From Chenopodium formosanum (Eukaryota > Streptophyta > Magnoliopsida > Caryophyllales > Amaranthaceae): a DNA stretch of 64,000 nt. The stretch spans positions 2,294,001 through 2,358,000 of the forward strand of contig CM044858.1 in NCBI GenBank assembly GCA_024500155.1, written 5' to 3'. The position numbers and the translations under genes are program-made. Shown here piece after piece: positions 34,328 through 46,600 of the stretch; the first letter of the stretch is position 1; every line of letters starts with the position of its first letter. A model generated the notes under the pieces. The model was not told the origin of the DNA, ran no database searches, and saw only the letters and a list, made by a program, of their open reading frames with translations.

Positions 34328-35396
34328 TTGTGTGCGGGTATCTCCCTAGAGAGAGGTTTGTGTCTTTCTCTATCTCTCTGTGGGGACAGGAAAAAAAAAA
34401 AAAAGTGTGGCCAAGAAAATTTTAAAATTATACTCATTATTTTCGACGACATGCCAAATAGTGAAATACGGAGTATTGGAGCATGCGCAATTAAATCATG
34501 GACACGTAAACTAAAAAAGCATAGTGCATATGTAAAAGAATATGATATTACGATGTAGAACATGAGATGTGCTGTTTTTAGTTTGTAGCAACAATTAAAA
34601 AGAAAAACATACCGTACATGTTATTGTATCATAATATCGAGCTGTTTTATTTCTACAGTTGTGTTCTATAGACAAATATATATCAATAGTTAAAAAGAAA
34701 AACATACCATAAGGCATTATATTAACCTTAGTGAAGCCCAAAATACAAAGAAAAGGAAAAAATAGTTACACACGCCATTAAACAATTTAATTCCCAATTT
34801 CTTTTTTTTTTTTACAATCCATGAAAAGAATAAATTGTAGATAAAATACAATGACCTAGTAAATGGAATTTAAAAAAAAAAAAAAAAAGAGGTGGGGGGG
34901 GGGGGGGGGGGGGGGATAAGCAGAGTGAATCTGATTTGGAACTTGTTACATACTCCGTATCAATCTAATCCACAGGCTACAAAAAAACTCCTGGACACCA
35001 ACAACAGAGAAACAAAACGAGAAATCTTTTACTTGTATAAGATTGTTTCATTTAGCAAATTACTGAGCTTATAATTTGGATAGCTGCAGTAACTGATATT
35101 GAACAATTCCAACAGTATGTCTACAGTCTCTCTGCCTTAAGCTACTCCACAGCATCAGGTTAGTACGGAACTGCCAAAGTGCACACATCCGCATATGCAG
35201 ATGTGTCAACAACCATCTGATAAAAACAGCAGGCAGCTTGGAAATGCTTACGAAAAACTCCAAACCAATTACTGACAATAAAGCCTGGGGAGATGGAAGC
35301 TTAGGGATCAAACAATCGCATGGATGGCATGCTCCGGAGCAATTCCCCATCATCACTAAGATGTACAGCTGAAGCGCATCTAAAATTTCTAGGATA
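34328..35396. promoter_or_regulatory. Promoter region of the DUF2358 gene, with an A-run followed by a 22-G run
   Basis: No exon is visible. At 34872-34888 there is a run of 17 A, then GAGGT and a perfect run of 22 G at about 34894-34915. It sits about 570 bp upstream of the DUF2358 ATG, on the opposite strand to that gene. The 35.1-35.4 kb part should carry the 3' untranslated region of LCBK2. Confidence 0.55.
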
Positions 35397-38300
35397 TCAA
35401 GTTATCATCTCGATAGCACCGGGTAAAATACATAGTTTCCTTGGAAGGAAACCTATATGTTCTCCATCAGACTGGATATAAATGGGATCACCATCATCAA
35501 TTTGCTCCACTTCAATAGAACGTACACTGCAACAAGTAGAAAGAGGCTTGTTTAAGCAATCAAACAAGAGATGTGGCCATGTGGGGAAGTCTCACTCAAG
35601 AACCACAACATGTTCAGTGGAACAGTAGATTAAGAAACTACAAGTGAAAAAATAGAATTGACTTCCAGTGATTAAAGCTTGAAAGTAGCAGAGAAGTCGG
35701 CAAATCTTTCCAGAGTCCAGCACCCAGATGCCAAATTCAATAACCCCAGTCCAAGGCATGATGCACTATAGTCTTGGGATGTCAAGCAAACAAGTTTTGT
35801 ATTCCTAAGCTAGAACATTATAACCACCAATTGTTACACTGAAACCAAGTTTGATGAGATTTGATGTATCATGGGGAGCAGGCAAGAAGTTAAAGCTATG
35901 TACATTACCAAAAGAGCATACATCCTCTGCTTTATTCTGTAAGAGGTTGTTTGTTTAGATTCTATGTATAGTTGTCAATAATCAGTTTTATCTAGAATAC
36001 ACTTATACACAAGTTAAGATTACAATGGTCAAAGTTGTAGGATGCCAAAGTCAACATTGCAATGATTTTAGAAAAATAATGTAAGGATAAATCAGGATCA
36101 AGTTAAACTTCTAGATCTTCAGTATAGAAGATGAGGTAAAATGGTGTGCATGCTTTAATAATCATAATTGAAGAATGAACTTTCGAAGCAAAAAAAGCTA
36201 AATCACAACTGAGGCTAGTTATTGCAGAACACACTAGATTCATTATATGGGGAAAAACTGAAAGAACAGAAACCAACATCCATTGGTCTGAATGTGTATC
36301 AAGTGTGATAATCAATAAAGCAGACTAAATAATGGATCAGGTTGCCTAAACTTGAGAACATACCTTCTTGATGTTACATTTCTAACGGATAGATGTGTCC
36401 CATTATACAACTTGTGCAATTTCAAAATGAAGTCGTACCACTTAAAATCCTGAAGGGCCACAACCTGCACATAGAGATTATCATAAAGTGTTCTGTAGGA
36501 CAAACCATTCTTAGTCACAAAGTATTTCTAAAATCATCCTATATCAATTGGAGTTGGAGATTTGTTGGTTCTCATAAACTAGCAATCCATTACTTACAAA
36601 AAGACGTTATAATGGACAAGGAACTTTAAACATGTTAAGGGATGATGTTGCACCATTGGGGATCCAAAAAAAGTGAAAGTTTGGTCACCTCAAGGCTTCC
36701 ATTAGAAGGATCAGCATTGGGGGTAATCTTCATGCCACCACCAAAGTATTTTGCATTTCCAATGCAAAGAGCTGTAACTTGAGAGTACTTCATCCATTCA
36801 CCATCATCAATCTAAGCATTGAATAGAAAGGAACATACATTGAAAAACATGGTAACCAAGATAAAAAAAGATCAGACAGAAGTTGCAGCTCACCTTCACC
36901 CTAAGATCTACATTTTTGTGCCCCATGAAAGCTTGCAAAGCCCCAATTACATAACATAGATTTCCCAAAGTTTTATATCTGGCTGCATAGTAACCTGCCT
37001 TTGCACTCCTAACACCCCCACAAAAACATAAGGATCATGAGATATGCTTTGTGATGATGCAAACACCATAAGATAATAAGGAAGTCAATTTAGAAATTAA
37101 GGATTAAAATTTCACAATAACACCACACACTCACAAGTGTATATCAGCAACATTTATGAAATAATGAGGTTCTTTATCTTCTGCAGTAATGACACCGACA
37201 TCCAGGCGTGATTTTAATCCTTCAAAGCAACTTCATTAGCAAGTGTAGCAAGAGCATGCATAGAATGTGAAATTTTACACGCGACGTAAAGATAGCATGA
37301 ACAATGACCAAAAAAAAAAAAACAACAATTCTTGTCTGCTCACCTTTAGCTATGCGCTCAACAGCTTCATAAGGGTCATTCTTCCTGAGCAATAAAGAAT
37401 AGAGGAATGGTTATATATCTTCACATGTATTGAGAATTTGAAATTCTAAATTCTAGATAAGCAATGCCAGCGTAACTAACCAGCCATATGTTCTGGCAAA
37501 ATCTGAACCTGTGCCTAAGGGAATAAGCTGCAGAAAGAAACAGCAAGTAACTCAGCACTAAGCTGCAAAAATCCACAACAAAAGGCACACTGAAAAATGC
37601 AGCAACAACAACAAACTAGAAACTCTTTTTGCAAAAAACAAGCTTGAGTCAGTAATTTCTTACACCAAGTGCAGTTGTATGAGCAGCCTGTTCACCTTGG
37701 CTTGAAACAGGTTTCCCTTGCCAAAAGAAGCCATTCACAACCTATTGCAAGCCAAAACCCCTTAATTATGTTAACAATACAGTAGTACTAACTTATAATA
37801 CTTGTAGTGACATCTAAACTGTGGAGAAAGAACTAAAATATAATTTACTAAAGGAAATGACAGCATGTTTGTGGAGGGTTTTCTAAATCAGTGAAGCAAA
37901 AATTCATAACACATCTAACAATACAAATATAAGTCAAGAGTGCAAGTTCATTCCATTCACACCAAAAAGCAACTGCTCTAGATAGAGTTTGGGAGCAGAA
38001 GGAAACACACCTCATGAAGGGTTCCATCACCACCCACAGCAATAATGGCACTGGCACCCTCCCTGATAGCCTATTCAAATAAGACTGGAAAAATGAAATC
38101 ACTGCAGCAAACAATAAAAAGAAGATCACAAAATTTCATTTTTTTAAAGAAGAAAACCCGAAGTTATACCTCTCTTGTTATATCAGTCGCGTGGCTGGGA
38201 CCTGATGTAAAAGACTCACATATCTGCCCAAAATGAAAGTAGCTTCAGAAACCAGCAAAGTTAATACTAGTATAAGGATATGCCATATGCATGATATTCC

Positions 38301-39197
38301 AAATAATCTAGTAAACTGCATGATCCAATATCATATGATCAATTTCAACAGCATTTCAGGTTACATAAAGCATTTTTCATTGAAATTAAGTTATGAAACA
38401 GCTTCCATTCACGCAAGCAATCGGAAAGAAATAGGCCCTCCGTCTATTAGCCTCGTTGATAATGTGGTATGAATTTCCATAGCAACAATCTACTCCAAAC
38501 AGAGGGAGTACTTGATATACGAGCCTAAGTATGTTAGGAACCCCAAATTTCAATGACTTCACCTAACAGCTTGCCCTCAAAATTCTAACAGAAGGTCAAA
38601 AGCAAAATCTGGAGCATGATACAATCGAGAATACTCATAATTCGTCACAACTGCATAATACTAAGGTACTTTTCCATGGAAAATACATCAAAATCTAATT
38701 TGCTAACAAATATTTGAAAAAAATTCGCTTCAACTGAACTCGAATTTCAATTCCATCGTAAATTCTAACACATATCATCAAACATTTACAAATTCTACAA
38801 ATCTATCATTTATATGAATTAAAAAACATGTCGAAATTCATATCAATTGAGAAACCATAAATTCAATAAAGAAACTCACATTGCAATCAGAAGAAAGACG
38901 AGACCTCAAAAATGGCAATAATTTCTTCCATTCTTTTCCAGTCGTACCATTAGCACCTGCAGACAAACAATTTCACGGCAAAATCAAAATCTAACAACAG
39001 ATTCAGCAACAAAAAAATGAGTGAAAATCACAGAAATATGAGAGAGAAAGAGAAAAACCTCGAGGATTGACGACGAAGACGAGATCAGAGCGACGAGAGA
39101 GAAGATTAGTGGAGGAGAGAGAAAATTGAGGCGGCATTGATGGAGGATTATTCTGAGCTGCAATAAAATTCATTCGTACTGCAATTCCATAAACCAT
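35397..39197 (-). CDS. LCBK2: Sphingoid long-chain-base kinase 2-like (diacylglycerol-kinase catalytic fold)
   Basis: Twelve minus-strand exons: 39059-39197, 38880-38956, 38170-38223, 38011-38070, 37664-37741, 37481-37527, 37344-37384, 37135-37219, 36894-37008, 36689-36811, 36364-36464, 35397-35526. They sum to 1050 nt, 349 residues. The nucleotide-binding loop is GGDGT at residues 103-107 in IIAVGGDGTLHEVVNGF. It is followed by LGLIPLGTGSDFART, the second hallmark of the diacylglycerol/sphingosine kinase fold. The N-terminus is basic and Ser-rich, consistent with the organelle targeting described for the family. The enzyme phosphorylates sphingoid bases with ATP. The donor at exon 5 could be read two bases earlier, but only the chosen one keeps phase with LIPLGTG. 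It is closest in my memory to Arabidopsis At2g46090. Confidence 0.9.
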
Positions 39198-40210
39198 TTT
39201 ATCTTATTGTCTGCTGAGTAAGAGTTTCCCACCGCCTGAATTTATGGCGGTTCTTTCTGGATCACGATAATCTCTGCTTAACTTCTAATACTGGAATTAA
39301 GAACAAAGAATGAAGGTTCAGACATGCTACCACAATTATGTAAATATTTAACCGATTATTATAACCAAATACGTAAACTCGGATATGGTGCGCTCTATTT
39401 ATTTGATTTTTACTTGACGGGAATAAAGCGAACAAAATATAGACTTAATGACCGACATTTGTGTTGCATCTCGCTTCTCAATTTGCCTCTCAATACACTC
39501 AAAGCAATTCTCTTTGCTATAGATTCTAAAGACGATTATGGCTACTTTTTTACAATGCTTGTTATGAACTCTTCTTATTCCTGATTCTATAGCCAAATGA
39601 ATTTCATTTTGTAAATTGACGGTTTTAATGATAAGTAGTTAGTGGTAATGAGAGCAAGTTTTAACTTTTATGAGATTAGTTAATTTGAAGAATGATGCTA
39701 TGTGCAGCAGGATGTAACTGCCCAATAACCAGGTCTACTAAGGACCTGTTCATATTTACTTAATTTCAGTTCAGTTCACTTCAGCTCCAATCAGTTCAGT
39801 TCAGTTCAGCTCCAATCAGTTTAGTTCAGTTCAGCTCTGCTCTTAATTTCCCTCTCTCATAAAATATTCATTTCAGTTCAATTCAGTTCAACTCCAATCA
39901 GTTCAGTTCAGTTCAGTTCAGTTCAGCTCCAATCAGTTCAGTTCAGCTTAGTTCAGTAAATGTGAACAGGCCCTAACACTGATTGAAATAGCTCCCAAGA
40001 AACAAGGGATGCTCGAAATACTCAAGAACATGTACCAAAAGTGAACAGGCTCAATGGAAGATTGATTGATAGCAAAAACTTTTCATTTTTCATACAACAT
40101 CATAGTTTTGTTACATGGCATGCCTAAAGGCCACAAACCGTAGGTACATGGAAAATGCCCAAAAAAAAATTAAAAAAAAAATTAAATGTTCGTGAACAAC
40201 CCCTAGCATC
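39198..40210. other. Intergenic DNA between LCBK2 and RPL5c, containing a MITE
   Basis: Holds the promoter side of LCBK2, the MITE at 39742-39973 and the 3' flank of RPL5c. No other gene is visible. Confidence 0.5.
39742..39973. mobile_element. PIF/Harbinger-type (Tourist-like) MITE with CAGTT-rich core
   Basis: 232 bp with imperfect terminal inverted repeats: GGACCTGTTCATATTTACTT at the left, and the right end read inversely is GGGCCTGTTCACATTTACTG. TAA flanks both sides (39739-39741, 39974-39976), the three-base target duplication typical of PIF/Harbinger. The core is packed with TCAGTTCAGTTCAGCTCCAA repeats. It has no coding capacity. A shorter relative lies at 42881-42987. Confidence 0.8.
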
Positions 40211-42317
40211 CTATCTCCTACCCCTTGACTTTGAATCGAAGTGGTGAGACTTCAACTTCTTCTTGCGAACGACAGTAGATGGTCCACTACCCTCTCTAAA
40301 CGGCATTCCCATTAGGGACAGCAGTTTGTAGGCTTCCTTATCCGTCTTAGCTGTTGTTACTATGCAAACATCCATTCCCCTAGCCTTGCCAACAATCTCA
40401 GGTTTAATCTCTGGAAACACACTTTGTTCACGAAACCCAATGCTGTAGTTCCCATGCCCATCAAAGCTGTTCGGGTTTACACCTTGAAAATCCCTTGTTC
40501 GAGGAAGAGCCAAGTTGATAAGACGGTCCAAAAATGAATACATAATCTGCATCTCAATTAAGCATTAAAGTTAGAACAATTGTAACTACATCTCTGAGAG
40601 GCATGTCTTTGCTACATGCCAAAAGTGAAGTAGAATTACAATATTGAATGTGCAAATGTATACAAAATCAGGAGAACCAAAAGCCACCACATTCAACAAC
40701 AGAAACCAGAAAGGTAGTACAACATATAGTAACTAGGTTTGAATGCACGAACTGATCATCAGAGAACCTGACCAGAATTCTTTATATGACTACTTTTGAT
40801 AATATCAATGCTCGTTTTCTGCCAGTTTTATTCCCTTGGCTGAAACACAGAGCAGCTAGTTCAAGCTCTAAATCCATTCCGTTTACATTGAGTGAGGAAA
40901 ATCAGGAAAATAGAATTGTACTAACTCCTTACAAAACATGATAAAACCCAAGGGGTGACAAAACAGGGATGCAGCATCAAAGTTATCACAGTATACCAAA
41001 GTAATATTTGCAAGTGTAGTCAACCAAAATTAATTTAGAAATGTAGATAAATAAACAGGCAACAGACTTACATTTCCTCGTAGTGTGACTGCAATCCCAA
41101 GCGTCATACCCTCTCGGACCTTAAACCCTGCAATGGATGTTTTGGCCTTTGTCTTTACTGGCCTCTGCCCAGTAATAAGGGCCAACTCACTAATTGCAGC
41201 ATCCAAACCCTTGGCATTCTGAGAAGCATCCCCAATCCCACAGTTTACTACTATCTTCTCAACCTTGGGAACCTGTGCACATTTCATACCAAGAAATAAA
41301 AATTCAGAAATTTTACTACAAATTCACGATATGATTTCTCTATGAATTCAATTCCACAGATATTATTCTTTTGGTTGTATAAGGATGAATATTTGAAATA
41401 TTTTTATGATTTTATCAATATATTTTAAAAGAAATAAGTAACTATATCTTATCCAGTAAATTCGAGTTCTTGTATACTAGAACCTCAGTCTAATCTATAT
41501 ACATTTCATAGAATGTTCATTAAAAATTTACCCCTAAAAGCAGTAAGATATATACACTGATGATCATTTTGTGAGACAGACATAATTTGATAAAACACTG
41601 ATGATCATTAGCATTCCGCGGTTCCGCCCTATAAGTAATCGGCTAAATTCAACAAAATGAAACAGATGTTCCAAATAATTTAGTAAAACTGCAGAATTTA
41701 AGTTCCAGGCAACTAAATTCAAGTAACAAAAAAAAACCTGCAGGAATCAAATTCCAAGCACATAATTATAAAAACATTGAAATTCAAAATTAACAGATAA
41801 AATTGTAGGATGAATATTCATCTCCATTACAATATAAACCAGAAATCAATCCTTTACACTAAACTTTCACGACATAAACCTAAACATGAAATTCAAATGA
41901 ATAACCTCATTCAATCTTTAAAATTCAATACACCTGACAAAAATGCTAACACATATCGTCAATTTCGGCACTAACATGAACAATTTATCTATTAAGCAAT
42001 TAAACATACACAATATCACTCCAATTTTTTAGAAAATAATGGTGAAATACTTAAGCAGAGGAGAGAGAAAGAGAGACCTCAAGCATGTTGGAGTAAGAGA
42101 ATTCATCCTTAAGAAGAGGAATGATTTTGTCGAGATAAACATTCTTAAGACGATGAACAGTCTCGGCTTCAGATTTGTCGACGAAAACCGCCGTACCAGC
42201 AGCCGCTTTGATGGTTACCGGCGAGAATCCGACGCGAGGAGCGACTGAGCTCCGGCAAGGAAGTCTGACGCCGGCGAAGGAAGAGGAAGTTGATTGCAGC
42301 AACGATGCTGAAGCCAT
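40211..42317 (-). CDS. RPL5: Plastid 50S ribosomal protein L5 (uL5c), nuclear-encoded
   Basis: Three minus-strand exons: 42078-42317, 41072-41272, 40211-40546, summing to 777 nt, 258 residues. The N-terminal 40-45 residues (MASASLLQSTSSSFAG and on) are Ser/Ala-rich and read as a chloroplast transit peptide. The uL5 core follows with KNVYLDKIIPLLKDEF, VEKIVVNCGIGDASQN, LITGQRPVKTKAKTSIAGFK and the C-terminal domain with FPEIKPEI and GMDVCIVTTAKTDKEA. It binds 5S rRNA in the plastid large subunit. An in-frame ATG 31 codons upstream (42410) would lengthen the transit peptide. I chose 42317 because it matches known chloroplast L5 starts. A Lys/Arg-rich tail ends the protein. Confidence 0.95.
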
Positions 42318-42484
42318 GAGTGAGCAAGAGAGTGTGATAGAGGAGAGAGAGATAGAGAGAAATGGTGGTTTCCTTAAAATAAGACTGCTTTGAGGATGAG
42401 CCTTAGCCATTTGCAAACTTGGATAGATTACTTTATTGTGAAAGTATAGTCGTTATAAATAAAGTGATTATTTCTAACAAAATC

Positions 42485-42558
42485 GTCTGGGTGGTGTAGT
42501 CGGTTATCACGCTAGTCTCACACACTAGAGGTCCCCGGTTCGAACCCGGGCTCAGACA
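42485..42558 (+). tRNA. tRNA-Val, anticodon CAC
   Basis: 74 nt that fold as a full cloverleaf. The acceptor stem is GTCTGGG/CTCAGAC with discriminator A at 42558. The anticodon arm is CTAGT-CTCACAC-ACTAG with CAC in the loop. The T arm contains GGTTCGAAC. CCA is not encoded, as expected for a nuclear gene. A T-rich stretch about 10 nt downstream can end pol III transcription. It lies 167 bp from the RPL5 ATG in the divergent orientation. Confidence 0.97.
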
Positions 42559-43254
42559 GCACATTTATTATTTTTATACTACCTCCGTTAAATATTAATT
42601 CCTACATGCAAATTACAATTGACATAATTATGTTTTTGAGGAGTTATTGATCCCATACATTAACAAGTCCAAATGACCAAACTTGTCGTAAAAATAGCTC
42701 CCATATACTTTTTAACTTGTTCACATGACCGAACTTATTGTTATGAAATTAGCATCCTCTTATTGATTTGTTACCATATCTTAACTTGTTAGTCATAAAA
42801 CATAACATGTCTTGGGTTATTAATTGTCAGCACATATAAACTTGTGTGAAATTACTTTTCCGAGAGTAAGTGAAAATTAAGGACATGTTCTCTTTAGCTT
42901 AAGTTCAGTTCAATTGTGTTCCTAATATCCTCCTCTCATAAACTATTCAGTTCAGTTCAGCTCAGTTTAGTCAATCAAATCAAGCCCTTAGTAGCTGACA
43001 AGAACAAAGCCTTGTATAGCATAAAGAGCACGTCAGAGATTGGCTCTTCTGTGTCTTCTCCACATCACAGAAGCTGTAAGCCTGCAAACAGCCAACAATC
43101 ATCCGCAAATGGAAAGCACTGCTAAAAGAGTAATAATCTCTCAAACAGTAGAAATAATTAAGTCATATTTCAAAGGAAGTTCCACCGTGTAGAAACAAAG
43201 AGCATTTAAAATAAACTCAATGCTAGACGTTGGAAGTTGGAAACCAAGAAGAAG

Positions 43255-43301
<47 letters not shown>

Positions 43302-43408
43302 ACTGCACTATAAACAGTTTACAGTAGGCACAGACAACCCATCCTGCAAAAGTCATCTGGGGATGAAGATGATCATATGTTTTCCTTTTAAAATACATCC
43401 ACAATCGA
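42559..43408. other. Intergenic DNA between tRNA-Val and CBE1
   Basis: Holds a lone Stowaway-like end (TACCTCCGTTAAATATT, about 42582), a 107-bp MITE relative and a run of 44 A at 43255-43298. This last lies within about 150 bp of the CBE1 stop and so probably falls in or near its 3' untranslated region. No gene is visible. Confidence 0.5.
42881..42987. mobile_element. Shorter relative of the CAGTT-rich MITE
   Basis: Begins GGACATGTTCTCTTTAGCTT and ends CAAATCAAGCCC, a degraded version of the termini at 39742-39973. It shares CTCTCATAAA and the TTCAGTTCAGTTCAGCTC core. The flanks are TAA on the left and TTA on the right, so the target duplication is imperfect. Probably an internally deleted copy. 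Confidence 0.55.
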
Positions 43409-43570
43409 CTATCTGTACCGAAAACCCGTGTCCAGTTCATGTCCATACATTGCTCGGCTAGGACTGCCAGATGCAAAAGGGTGTATTTGTTTTGGATTTG
43501 CTCGAAGTTCCATCTCCAAGAGTCTTTGAAATGCCTCAGGGGGGTTGTTAGCAGCACCAATCTCAGGACC

Positions 43571-43605
<35 letters not shown>

Positions 43606-46600
43606 AATGGAAACCAACCAATAAGTTATTTGTAGCTCAAATCAAACAAGATGCAAAATTAAAAAAAAATAAAAATATACAATAATAATACATAGTACTT
43701 GGTATAGAATAAAGAATAAAAATAAAAAAATTGGAAGCACTCTCGAGGACAGCTGGTGAAGTTAAAAGATTGGAACTCAATAGTGTGTTTTAACACTGAA
43801 CCATACCCACCTGCCCAACCATCCCCCACTTCCCCCCTCCTTACTTTCAGTTCTAACTTATGAGACCGCAACTACTCACCACTGTTATCAAATTATAGGA
43901 CGATTAAAAGGATGCAGGGGTAAGGGCTGCATACAGTTAGTGCTCCTTAGTCCTTACCATGGCCTAGAAAGGAGACTCTAGAGATAATAAGGTAATGGTG
44001 ATGTTGATTATAAATCACCTTTTCAAGAAGATGTTGATTAGGTGCATATGGATATGCACGATGTATGAAAGGTGATGGTGGAGTTGGAATGAAAACTTTG
44101 TAAGTGTTTATTTGCTACATGGAGATAAATAATGAATTAATTAGCTCAGCTCATTGTTTTTGATGGGTATGGCAAGGTGAAAGCACAATACAAGCTACAG
44201 CTTCAATCTCACATCCAACTCCCACTCCCTCATAACAAACATGCGTCATTAATTTTTACAAAAAAAAATCCCTCATTCCCATTTCCACACTTAAAACCAT
44301 TAAATATTTCATGGCATTGTGAGCTGTAAAGAAAGAATAACAAAAGAGGGTTGGGTTAAAGCTTTACCTGTTGGGCCCATTCCAGGACCACCAAATTGTG
44401 ACTGCCGTTGACCAAATGGAAAATTTTGCATTGAGTTAGGCTCCTGAATGTAACCAGCAGGACTGTGACTGGGATGAGGAGGCATAGGGACAGCACCAGG
44501 AAATCCCCTAGCTAAATGAGGTGGAGGAAGATTGCCAGCCATGTGCATCTGCTGCAAGATTGGAGAAGGAATGGGATTATCAAACCCTGGATGACCAGTC
44601 CCAGGATGTTGGAAAGATGGGTGGCCCATGTTTGCAGGAAACTGATGATGTGCTGGAGCATCACGATGAATCATAGCCTCGGGAGGCATGAAGTTTAGCT
44701 GTGGATCAAGATGTGCAGGATGCGAGTCCAAACCATGAAATAATGGTCTGTTGTGGTTCATTTGGGAGCTATGGATCTGTGGCGAAGATGCCTGTGGATG
44801 CATATTTTGGTATGGAAGTTCAGATTTCAGCATATCAGAGGGACCATGAAATAAGCGAGGGTCATGCCCCCCTACCATGGATCTTTCATCTTTAGGAGCC
44901 CCACCTAGTGCTGCTAGTTTCTCAAAAACATCAGCTGACATGCGTGACGACGGGGGTGAGAAGTCTGAGTTAGATGAACCTGAATTGCGCATCATGGAGT
45001 TCTCAGCATTCATAGGATCAATGTGATTTATTAAGCTATCTTCTTCAGGGAGTGCTACATCAATTCCCCTATCAACTTCAGCAGGTTGCTTAGAGAGTTC
45101 AGCTTCCTTTAGAGCATCATTAAACCCTAGCCAATCCCCTACTTTATCCGACTTGGGAATTGTATCATTTGGTGCAAATTGATTCATTCCATTTTCGTTC
45201 ATTGTAGGAGGAAAGGGAAAATTATTTGAAACATCACTTCTAGCAGAGCCAGTAACACTTCTTTGGGCAGAGTGCAATTCTGTCATGAATGCTGTCCCAA
45301 AAAGTGACTCGAGGGTCAATGAGTTTCCCGGATTATTTACTCCAGCGTCAATTACATTGCCATCAAGCGTACCTAATTTTCCAACCTCGTGATCACGTGG
45401 CTTATTAGGTCTTTTTTCAACAACTGTGATTGGCGCTACATCTTGCGATCCTCCTTTCTGCAGCAAGGAAAGAAGATGGTGTGAAGCTTGATTGTCAATG
45501 TGTCCAGCTTTAATCTCTAAAGCATGATGCTTATTCCCAGAAAACTGAGAATTTGAACTTTCTCCACTAATTTCTGAAAGAATTGACTGCTCAAGATCCT
45601 CACAAGTTAGCACAGCAGGCTTTGCTTCTGTAACAAAACTATTAGCATACTGCCCCGATATCTCGCCTGGAGAAGATGCTGAATTGGACGTTTTGTGCCC
45701 CAAACCAGTCTCAGAGGTAAAATTTGATCCCATTGCTGAAATGTCAGGCACATTGGATCCTCCTTTTTCACCACCACCAATTAGTGACAGCAAATTATTT
45801 GGCTTCTCGGACAATAGATCTCCTGGAGGTTTCAGAGGAGCAATTATGTATAAATGAGATCAATTATCAAATTATTTTTAAGCCAATAGAGCTTACCTTC
45901 TTCAGGAAACCATCGAGAAAATTTGGATTGCAACTTATTAGAGCTCCAGATATCATCTGTCTTAGCATCATCCTAAATAACACCATGTACATAAATCATA
46001 GCATATTATCAACCAAAAAGATAGAATTGGACATTAGATGTAGCTAAACCAAGACCATATATTCTGTCTCAAAACTTGACAGCAAGTAAAGCCAAAACTC
46101 ACCACCATAATATGGATTCCAACTTATCCGATACAAGCAATCGTTAATGAAAAGCAACAAAAAAAAGAAGTATGTGCACTAGGAATATAACACAAACGAC
46201 TCAGAAAGCCTCTCCAAAATACCCACATCAACCCCAGCCTTATTTATCACCTATGAACACGTAAAACAAGGCACTGCAGTCAAGAGAGATGTCATGTAAA
46301 TTGCCAGAATCCCCCCCCCCAACCCCACCCCCACCAAGGAGGTAGCCATCATTATTCATTATGTTTGTATTTCAACAGGCAAAACCCCACAAAAGAGAAG
46401 TGTAAAGGTATTTTCTGTAGTGATACACTAAGACAAAAGTGTAAGGCCTCTAGAGCTGCAAGCTATATACCAAAAGGTCACACGGTATAACAATCATATA
46501 ATAAGGACAAGCTGCACAACTGCAGAAGGAAATGCAAATAAGGGGCATAGTTACCTCCACAAAGTTGGATGTGCTACCATAGCTGGCCGTTAATGAATTG

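Noticed and set aside
38433..38512. Possible 80-bp deleted Stowaway (CCCTCCGTCTATTA to AACAGAGGGAGTA)
   Set aside because: Termini match only loosely and no clear TA duplication is seen.
43255..43298. 44-A run next to the CBE1 3' end as a processed-pseudogene tail
   Set aside because: No retroposed copy or target duplication adjoins it. Slippage in a 3' untranslated region is simpler.
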